Origin: an uncultured Saprospiraceae bacterium
GTDB lineage: Bacteria; Bacteroidota; Bacteroidia; Chitinophagales; Saprospiraceae
Reading direction: 5' to 3'
Length of the DNA stretch: 11,489 nucleotides
Assembly (NCBI GenBank): GCA_938033975.1
Contig: CALHKJ010000240.1
Location: 1 to 11,489 of the forward strand
Shown here: positions 7,359 to 11,489 of the stretch, piece by piece
Position numbering within the stretch: position 1 is the stretch's first letter
Layout of the letters: each line of letters starts with the position of its first letter
Notes under the pieces: model-generated
What the model saw: the letters and a program-made list of their open reading frames with translations, nothing else
Told to the model about the DNA's origin: nothing
Database searches by the model: none
Position numbers and translations under genes: made by a program

Positions 7359-7898
7359 CTAAAACTTTAATCCAATCTTGACAACTTGACTGGTTCTAGT
7401 TTCAAATGCTGTTCCTATTAAGAACCTATCTTTGAATTCTAAATATGCTCCCAAGGAATAACCCAATCCAAAAATATTTTCTTCGAACAAATACTCCTCT
7501 GGAGAGACACCGTCATTTCTATATTCAGAATTGACAAAAAAAGAGGGGCCTGCCAAAATATTAATGAAGAGCCTTGTTTTCTTCGAGGCCTTATTTAGAT
7601 AAAGTCTAGGACCAACTACTATTAATACACCAGTTGTATTACCTCCATCATGAGCAAAGTTATTATCATCTCTATCAAACTGAGAGTAGGACAAGGCTGC
7701 TTGCGCCTCCCACGAAAATCTTGGCAATAATCTGAACTGTTTGTTATAGCCAACATAAAAACCTAGATCTGGATTATCAAAATAATCGCCTGGATATCCA
7801 ATATAAATAGTACTAGAGTTTTTAGATACTTTTGTTTCCTGCGAAAAACCTGTTGATAAGAAAAAAATGGAGGTGAAGATGCAAATAAGGAATTTCAT
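7359..7898 (-). CDS. small secreted protein, predicted outer-membrane beta-barrel
   Basis: 179 residues from the ATG at 7898; a TTG at 7916 would add six residues ahead of the signal peptide and is less likely. Signal peptide MKFLICIFTSIFFLSTGFSQ. The mature chain shows alternating hydrophobic/polar strands with aromatic girdle residues: FYVGYNKQF at 47-55, FSWEAQAALSYSQF at 61-74, GVLIVVGPRLYLNK at 90-103, RLFINILAGPSFFV at 109-122, FGLGYSLGAYLEF at 143-155 and a final KIGLKF ending in Phe. This is the look of an eight-stranded barrel, but I cannot assign a family. It follows the 230-residue barrel-like gene by 44 bases and may be the last gene of the same operon. A gap of about 200 bases with no recognisable element separates it from the TonB receptor gene downstream. 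Confidence 0.8.
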   Translation of the reverse strand: MKFLICIFTSIFFLSTGFSQETKVSKNSSTIYIGYPGDYFDNPDLGFYVGYNKQFRLLPRFSWEAQAALSYSQFDRDDNNFAHDGGNTTGVLIVVGPRLYLNKASKKTRLFINILAGPSFFVNSEYRNDGVSPEEYLFEENIFGLGYSLGAYLEFKDRFLIGTAFETRTSQVVKIGLKF

Positions 7899-7914
7899 TT
7901 TTATAATTTCTTGC

Positions 7915-7940
7915 AAAAAAAAACTTGGGCGACTAGTCCC
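7915..7940 (-). terminator. possible weak terminator: short stem followed by nine T
   Basis: Read on the minus strand, just after the stop at 7943, GGGACTAGTCGCCC (7940-7927) can fold into a short, bulged stem around a CTAG loop, followed by AAG and nine T (7923-7915). The stem is very short, so termination would be partial at best. It may reduce transcription into the 179-residue barrel-like gene rather than end it. Confidence 0.3.
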
Positions 7941-7942
7941 AT

Positions 7943-8635
7943 TTAAGGTCTGTTATCTCTTCTTTTATTATTAGTTTTCTCTTTAGTACCCAAAGCATAT
8001 TTTAGCTTTATTCTATAATTAAAAAAAGGTAGAATACTTGTACCAGGACGTGTGCCTAAATTAGTCAGCTCCTCGAAAGAAGCGTCAATCGGAAGTATAT
8101 CTTCATATCTGACATTAAAATTTTGAACGCCTAATGCATATGTTATTTCGAGAACTAAAGGCGAAGTTTCAGATTCGAATAACCATCCAAAATCTGCAGC
8201 CAAAGCATAAGTTCTCCTAATTCGCTTTGTATCAAATCTTTGTTGATAAGTACGATCAAACCGCCAAAGCCACTCTTGCTCTTCCATGCTGACTCTTTTG
8301 TACAAAAACTGTGGCCCGATAAAGAAATGATCTGTCAGTAGCACTTTGGCACCTGTTTGAAATCTTATACCTTTTTTATTTTTCGCATTAAAATCTACAA
8401 GGGTTGGGTTTTTACTAAAAAGCAAAAAACCTCCCTCAATATCCCAGTACCATTTTTTATACAGATGTTGCTCATAGCCGATCTGAACTCCTGCTGGCAC
8501 ATTAATAAGTGCACCAGGATTAACATAGACATACCTATCTGCTCTAGGCAATTTCTCGTTGCTAGAAGTCTGGCCATGGACACTCAAAACACACAACCAT
8601 AGAAAACATACAAGGCTATTAATCCTGAAGTGCAA
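7943..8635 (-). CDS. exported protein, predicted outer-membrane beta-barrel, TTG start
   Basis: 230 residues if translation starts at TTG 8635-8633. This is the only standard start codon available: an in-frame TAG lies at 8644-8642 and no ATG exists before the signal peptide. It overlaps the end of the LVIVD gene upstream by 17 bases. An ATT at 8623-8621, overlapping that gene's TAA, is a rarer alternative. The signal peptide is MHFRINSLVCFLWLCVLSVH, with cleavage near GQ at 21-22. The mature part has barrel-like strands: YVYVNPGALINVPAGVQIGY, WYWDIEGGFLLF, GIRFQTGAKVLL, FFIGPQFLYKRV, YALAADFGWLF, LVLEITYALGVQNF and FNYRIKLKYALG. A basic, Asn-rich tail (KEKTNNKRRDNRP) follows the last strand, which is unusual because barrels normally end in Phe or Tyr. 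I do not recognise a family. Its context suggests a surface complex with the two LVIVD lipoproteins. Confidence 0.75.
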   Translation of the reverse strand: MHFRINSLVCFLWLCVLSVHGQTSSNEKLPRADRYVYVNPGALINVPAGVQIGYEQHLYKKWYWDIEGGFLLFSKNPTLVDFNAKNKKGIRFQTGAKVLLTDHFFIGPQFLYKRVSMEEQEWLWRFDRTYQQRFDTKRIRRTYALAADFGWLFESETSPLVLEITYALGVQNFNVRYEDILPIDASFEELTNLGTRPGTSILPFFNYRIKLKYALGTKEKTNNKRRDNRP

Positions 8636-9401
8636 ATTGTCCTATTTTGGAAACATTGTCGATATCCGAATAATCATACTGATGTAAAATATCATCGCCA
8701 ACTACCATCAAAAGACCATTGGCAGGAATCAAATCATATGCACTAAAGCCAGGGAAGTGATATAACTCAACTGGGTTTGCCCCATTTGACACATCAAAAA
8801 TAGTAAGTCCGTCATTTTTTTCCGTTACAAACAAGATATCTCCATCTAATGCGATTCCTTTAGGTGCATCCATTAGTAACATGTTGACCTGTATTGGATT
8901 ACTTAGATCCGTAATATCATATACTCTCATCTGATCAGCTAGCTCAGGTCTCCAGCATTGATCAAACTCTCCAGTTGTTGAGTTCTCTAAAGTTGAATAA
9001 GCATATGTTGCATTAGCAGCAATTGGATCACTAAAGCATGCACCATTACCAAAAGCATTATAATCAGTTCGACTTTGAAATTGAGGAACTCCATTTTCTC
9101 CAATGATATAAATGAACATTGATTGCATCGATCCAACAAAAATATTTTGTCCAGTTATGAACAAAGACTCAATATCAAAGTCTAAAGTTTGCTCATCTAT
9201 AATTTCTGGTTTTGACGGGTCGTCCAAACTAAGGGTTTTCAATTGACCATCTCCTAAGACGTATAAGAAATTTCCTAGAGTCAACATATTAGCATATGAT
9301 CCTGATAACACTTCTGCTGTTGGCGAGAATTCACCCGCTGCATCTTGTGCACATGAACTGATCATTAGACTAAATAAAAGTAGGTATAGTAAGTTCTTCA
9401 T
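8619..9401 (-). CDS. LVIVD-repeat beta-propeller lipoprotein (second of pair)
   Basis: 260 residues from the ATG at 9401-9399, chosen over a start at 9413 (four residues longer) because it opens the signal peptide and overlaps the upstream gene's stop as TAATG. Lipoprotein signal MKNLLYLLLFSLMISSC, acylated Cys at 17. The mature protein carries LVIVD-type blades, each ending in a D-x-S/D-x-P-like turn: LDDPSKPE at 59-66, ITDLSNPIQV at 163-172, FDVSNGANPVEL at 202-213 and YSDIDNVSKIG at 245-255. Between them are strands such as PKGIALDGDILFVTEKNDGL at 180-199. This is an incomplete or small propeller anchored in the envelope; function unknown, with binding or scaffolding the usual guess. It follows the other LVIVD lipoprotein gene and overlaps the next gene by 17 bases, so the three are coupled. 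Confidence 0.85.
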   Translation of the reverse strand: MKNLLYLLLFSLMISSCAQDAAGEFSPTAEVLSGSYANMLTLGNFLYVLGDGQLKTLSLDDPSKPEIIDEQTLDFDIESLFITGQNIFVGSMQSMFIYIIGENGVPQFQSRTDYNAFGNGACFSDPIAANATYAYSTLENSTTGEFDQCWRPELADQMRVYDITDLSNPIQVNMLLMDAPKGIALDGDILFVTEKNDGLTIFDVSNGANPVELYHFPGFSAYDLIPANGLLMVVGDDILHQYDYSDIDNVSKIGQFALQD

Positions 9402-9967
9402 TATATTCTGCATTCAGGGTCAAATAATCGTGTCTCTTCCCAATTGATCACAAAACCTTTGCTCGAGTCAACACATTCAAAAAAGCCAGTATAGTTTGGC
9501 GGAAACATTCCATTAGCATCGCTGCTCAATTCATCTCCAGCAAAGAAAGATGGAATTTCACAGGTCTCTTCAATTTCAAAATTTGCAAATATTTCAAGAC
9601 CAGAAGGTTCAGCCCCTGATAATAGGAAGGCTTTGAAATCCGAACCATGATTGGCATATAAATAACCAGACTTGATCGTAAAATCAGTATTACCTGGTAT
9701 ATTAATAAAAGAAAGCTTTATAGGATCAGCTGGATTGGTATTATCAACTATGTGAATACCCTTAAACCTTTCATTAATCAATAAATAGGGAGCTGTGTAT
9801 ACGATTTTTCCCAAAGAGCCAAATTCACGTGGCCCTTGCACTGCTACGAAATTTTCTTCATCACTTATATATACTGGCTTCATACCATCTACCTCCAAAG
9901 TGATCGGATCATCAGATAAGCAACCCACCGTACTAAAGGCAAATAGAAATAGTAATAATTTTTTCAT
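9401..9967 (-). CDS. LVIVD-repeat lipoprotein (first of pair)
   Basis: 188 residues. Lipoprotein signal MKKLLLFLFAFSTVGC with Cys at 16; the next residues, LSDDPITLE, resemble Bacteroidota lipoprotein export signals (Ser followed by acidic residues), which suggests display on the outer surface. The LVIVD repeat is visible as LLINERFKGIHIVDNTNPAD at 62-81, then PIKLSFINIPGNTDFTIKSG at 82-101 and YLYANHGSDFKAF. The C-terminal segment FFECVDSSKGFVINWEETRL at 162-181, ending PECRI, resembles a conserved tail I associate with this group in Bacteroidota. Three further cysteines (136, 165, 186) could form a disulfide. It is the first gene of the likely operon; the promoter candidate is at 10027-10059, about 60 bases upstream of the ATG. 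It is not a fragment of the next gene, since each has its own lipoprotein signal. Confidence 0.85.
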   Translation of the reverse strand: MKKLLLFLFAFSTVGCLSDDPITLEVDGMKPVYISDEENFVAVQGPREFGSLGKIVYTAPYLLINERFKGIHIVDNTNPADPIKLSFINIPGNTDFTIKSGYLYANHGSDFKAFLLSGAEPSGLEIFANFEIEETCEIPSFFAGDELSSDANGMFPPNYTGFFECVDSSKGFVINWEETRLFDPECRI

Positions 9968-10026
9968 TAGTTATAAGTATTTGATGTTGTAACGAAAGGC
10001 TTTTTTAAATGGTTGGTAGGATCACA

Positions 10027-10059
10027 CAAACCTACAGTATATCTTAAATATGATGCTAA
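10027..10059 (-). promoter_or_regulatory. candidate Bacteroidota housekeeping promoter for the LVIVD operon
   Basis: On the minus strand TAGGTTTG (10034-10027) matches the Bacteroidota -7 element TAnnTTTG in all six fixed positions. TTAG (10059-10056), three of four bases of the -33 TTTG element, lies 21 bases upstream. Transcription would begin near 10020, giving a leader of about 50 bases before the ATG at 9967. Based on the published consensus from memory; spacing is at the upper end. Confidence 0.55.
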
Positions 10060-10072
10060 TTAAATTAGATTT

Positions 10073-10104
10073 CTTGACATTAAAAATAAAGCTCAATACT
10101 TTCG
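10073..10104 (+). promoter_or_regulatory. candidate promoter for the DUF2141 gene
   Basis: CTTG (10073-10076) is followed after 20 bases by TACTTTCG (10097-10104). This matches the Bacteroidota -33 TTTG and -7 TAnnTTTG elements with one mismatch in each. The predicted start site is near 10111, about 25 bases before the ATG at 10136. It is divergent from, and does not overlap, the minus-strand promoter candidate. Confidence 0.5.
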
Positions 10105-10122
10105 AGTTATATTAATACTTTC
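10095..10122. repeat. 9-bp direct repeat across the DUF2141 promoter
   Basis: AATACTTTC occurs at 10095-10103 and again at 10114-10122, a 19-base period. The first copy contains most of the candidate -7 element; the second lies just after the predicted start site. It could be a regulator site, a duplicated -7 element, or chance in AT-rich DNA. Confidence 0.4.
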
Positions 10123-10135
10123 CCAAAATTTAAAC

Positions 10136-10555
10136 ATGCGCACATTAATAATAATAATAAGCTCTCTCCTATTCTCTTCATTGTTATCAGGTCAAACGGA
10201 TCTGCAATTAAAAATTACAAATATTAAAGAGATAAAAGGGCAAATCATTGTCAACATTTTCGATAAGGCTGAAAACTTCCCATTAGAAGGTAAGGAATTT
10301 AAAACCATTACAATTCCTGTTGAAGACTACAGCTTAAATGTGCAGAAAATCCATTTGCCGAAAGGTGAATACGCAATAGCATTGCTCCACGACGAAAACT
10401 CAGATGGTGAATGCAACTTCAACTGGATAGGAATCCCTACAGAAGGATATGGTTTTTCTCAAAATGTCAAACCAATTATATCTGCGCCGAGTTTCGATGA
10501 AACAAAATTTGAAATGATTGATAAGCACAGTATGGAGATCAGTTTAATCCATTAA
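10136..10555 (+). CDS. DUF2141-family exported protein
   Basis: 139 residues. Signal peptide MRTLIIIISSLLFSSLLSGQ, cleavage near residue 19/20. The family hallmark is at 85-108: the HDENSDGECNFNWIGIPTEG segment followed by YGFS. The first half, LQLKITNIKEIKGQIIVNIF at 23-42, and the strand PKGEYAIALLHD at 75-86 match the usual beta-sandwich start. The length is normal for a complete single-domain member. DUF2141 proteins are small periplasmic or surface proteins of unknown function; the acidic HDENSDG segment could bind a metal, which is inference. The gene stands alone: its own promoter candidate lies upstream and a bidirectional terminator begins at its stop codon. Start chosen because the ATG opens the signal peptide. 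Confidence 0.88.
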   Translation: MRTLIIIISSLLFSSLLSGQTDLQLKITNIKEIKGQIIVNIFDKAENFPLEGKEFKTITIPVEDYSLNVQKIHLPKGEYAIALLHDENSDGECNFNWIGIPTEGYGFSQNVKPIISAPSFDETKFEMIDKHSMEISLIH

Positions 10556-10592
10556 AAAAGCCCCAAAATGAATTCATTTTGAGGCTCCCATA
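10554..10592. terminator. bidirectional terminator between the DUF2141 and TlpA-like genes
   Basis: The 18-base palindrome CAAAATGAATTCATTTTG (10564-10581) is flanked by AGCC (10559-10562) and GGCT (10583-10586). The flanks are separated from the core by a C10563/A10582 pair. On the plus strand this is a C-A mismatch and the T-run starts after CCCATA. In minus-strand RNA the same pair is a G-U wobble, so the stem is unbroken, and it runs directly into six T (complement of 10554-10559). It should be stronger for the TlpA-like gene, but serves both convergent genes. Confidence 0.85.
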
Positions 10593-10608
10593 TTTTTTCT
10601 ACTAATTT

Positions 10609-11133
10609 TTACTTTGCAGCAAGCTCAGCTAGTTTTTCATCCAACTCATATTCATCTCCTGCGGTGTAGCCATTATGCGCATAGACAACGTGACCTTCAC
10701 CATCCACTACAAAAGTCTGTGGGATCGTTTGAAATTCTAAAACATTCATTGATTCAGAGTTTACATCTGAAAGAACAGTGAATTCCCAGCCTTTAGTAGT
10801 TACTTCAGCAGGTACTTTAGATAGACCTCTCGCATTGTCTATAGTTACAGCTAAGAGTTCTACATTATAATCATCTCTCCAATCAGGATAAAAATCTGTA
10901 AGAGCGTCTAACTCAGCTTTACAAGGTGTGCACCATGTAGCCCAAAAACTAATAACTGTTAGCTGACCTTCTTTTATATAATCATAGATATCAACTGATT
11001 GTCCATCTAAAGTCTTTAGTTGAAGAGATGGAATTTTACTTTCTGTTGAGGCTAGGGTTGGCGGTACTGTCGTGGTGAATGCAGATGACAAACTAAAAAC
11101 AATAGCCAAAAACAATAGATTTAATACTTTCAT
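10609..11133 (-). CDS. TlpA-like thioredoxin-fold protein, exported
   Basis: 174 residues, usual for a single-domain TlpA/ResA-type protein. N-terminal signal MKVLNLLFLAIVFSLSSA targets it to the periplasm; no lipobox. The thioredoxin fold begins with IPSLQLKTLDGQSVDI at 34-49. The redox motif is C68-T-P-C71 in VISFWATWCTPCKAELDAL, with the cis-proline P138 in TIPQTFVVDGEGHVVY. Such proteins reduce or exchange disulfides in envelope proteins, or serve cytochrome c maturation. No cytochrome gene is visible here, so the partner is unknown. The sequence ends in a helix, DELYELDEKL-like in character (EYELDEKLAELAAK). It is convergent with the DUF2141 gene across a shared terminator and divergent from the DUF6029-like gene, 125 bases away, which could be coregulated. 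Start ATG at 11133-11131 opens the signal peptide. Confidence 0.92.
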   Translation of the reverse strand: MKVLNLLFLAIVFSLSSAFTTTVPPTLASTESKIPSLQLKTLDGQSVDIYDYIKEGQLTVISFWATWCTPCKAELDALTDFYPDWRDDYNVELLAVTIDNARGLSKVPAEVTTKGWEFTVLSDVNSESMNVLEFQTIPQTFVVDGEGHVVYAHNGYTAGDEYELDEKLAELAAK

Positions 11134-11205
11134 GCTGAATTATGTACTTTTAATATTTGATTCAAATTAGGCTAAATTATTACCCCGTTCTTGTTTCTTG
11201 TATGT

Positions 11206-11224
11206 GTTTAACCATAGTTTAACC
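11206..11224. repeat. 8-bp direct repeat with 11-bp period, possible operator
   Basis: GTTTAACC occurs at 11206-11213 and 11217-11224, separated by ATA; the second copy is followed by C and another ATA. An 11-base period puts both copies on the same DNA face, as for a regulator that binds tandem half-sites. It lies in the 125-base gap between the divergent TlpA-like and DUF6029-like genes, 35 bases before the latter's ATG. No regulator gene is nearby. Confidence 0.45.
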
Positions 11225-11258
11225 CATATTAAGCTACAAATGTTAATATTTTTTTTAG

Positions 11259-11489
11259 ATGATACATCGTACCGTATACTTTATCTTTCTTAGTGTCTTC
11301 ATGACTACTATATCATTTAGCCAAGAAAAGGGCATATTTTCTGGAGGTTTCCAGAGTAATGCCAACTTTTTTCTAAGAGATTCATTAATTGGAGCAGCCA
11401 ATATTCCACAATATGATAGACAACTTTTTGGAGCTGAGGCCTGGCTCAATCTAGGTTACCGAATTAATGGCTACTCAGCCGGTGTGAGA
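11259..11489 (+). CDS. N-terminus of a DUF6029-like outer-membrane protein (partial)
   Basis: 77 residues are present, with the frame open to the window edge. Signal peptide MIHRTVYFIFLSVFMTTISF, cleaved near SQ at 21-22. The mature start, EKGIFSGGFQSNANFFLRDS at 23-42, then the segment IPQYDRQLFGAEAWLNLGYR at 49-68 and INGYSAGVR, resembles the N-terminus of DUF6029 proteins, beta-rich outer-membrane proteins of Bacteroidota. The family call rests on memory of this opening pattern and is moderate. The ATG follows an eight-T run (11249-11256) and TAG. In other Bacteroidota, members often lie near TlpA-like or Omp28-type genes; here the TlpA-like gene is the divergent neighbour. The bulk of the protein is outside the window. 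Confidence 0.7.
   Translation, partial: MIHRTVYFIFLSVFMTTISFSQEKGIFSGGFQSNANFFLRDSLIGAANIPQYDRQLFGAEAWLNLGYRINGYSAGVR

Noticed and set aside
7899..7916. TTG start for the 179-residue barrel-like gene
   Set aside because: It only adds six residues before a clean signal peptide starting at the ATG at 7898.
9401..9413. The two LVIVD proteins as one gene broken by a frameshift
   Set aside because: Each has its own lipoprotein signal and acylated Cys, and the first ends in what looks like a natural conserved tail.

Overview
The window is AT-rich DNA from a member of the Bacteroidota, most likely a gliding or marine Cytophagales-type bacterium. The evidence is two proteins with type IX secretion C-terminal sorting domains (one type B, one type A), a TonB-dependent receptor paired with a DUF4249 lipoprotein, LVIVD-repeat lipoproteins, a DUF2141 protein, a probable DUF6029 outer-membrane protein, absence of obvious Shine-Dalgarno sequences, and promoter-like elements of the Bacteroidota TTTG / TAnnTTTG kind. 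I cannot name genus or species from sequence alone. I see no rRNA, tRNA, CRISPR array, insertion sequence or phage gene.

Layout. 1-1493 (+): the 3' end of a large PKD/type B-sorted secreted protein, a strong hairpin terminator, then a complete type A-sorted secreted protein. 1554-2275 (+): a small three-helix membrane protein and an AHSA1/SRPBCC protein two bases apart. 2276-2524: non-coding, with an inverted repeat that begins in the preceding stop codon. 2525-3996 (+): a small TfoX N-domain protein translationally coupled (TAATG) to a class V aminotransferase. 7159-3998 (-): a TonB-dependent receptor and a DUF4249 lipoprotein three bases apart, probably one envelope import unit; it ends one base from the aminotransferase stop, with no terminator between. 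7160-7358: non-coding. 9967-7359 (-): a tightly packed set of two LVIVD-repeat lipoproteins and two small predicted beta-barrel proteins, likely one surface-protein operon read from a promoter near 10027-10059. 10136-10555 (+): a DUF2141 secreted protein with its own promoter. 10559-10586: a bidirectional hairpin terminator shared with the thioredoxin-fold TlpA-like gene (11133-10609, -). 11259-11489 (+): the start of a DUF6029-like outer-membrane protein, divergent from the thioredoxin gene.

Common theme. Most genes encode exported, outer-membrane or surface lipoproteins; only the AHSA1 protein, the TfoX-domain protein and the aminotransferase look cytoplasmic. The region looks like chromosomal envelope genes rather than a mobile island. 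The least understood unit is the four-gene LVIVD/beta-barrel operon. Several overlapping or coupled starts (TAATG at 2861-2865 and 9399-9403, a TTG start inside the upstream gene at 8635, a GTG start at 7159 overlapped by an ATG-TGA) and a few repeat pairs in promoter regions are the other notable items.
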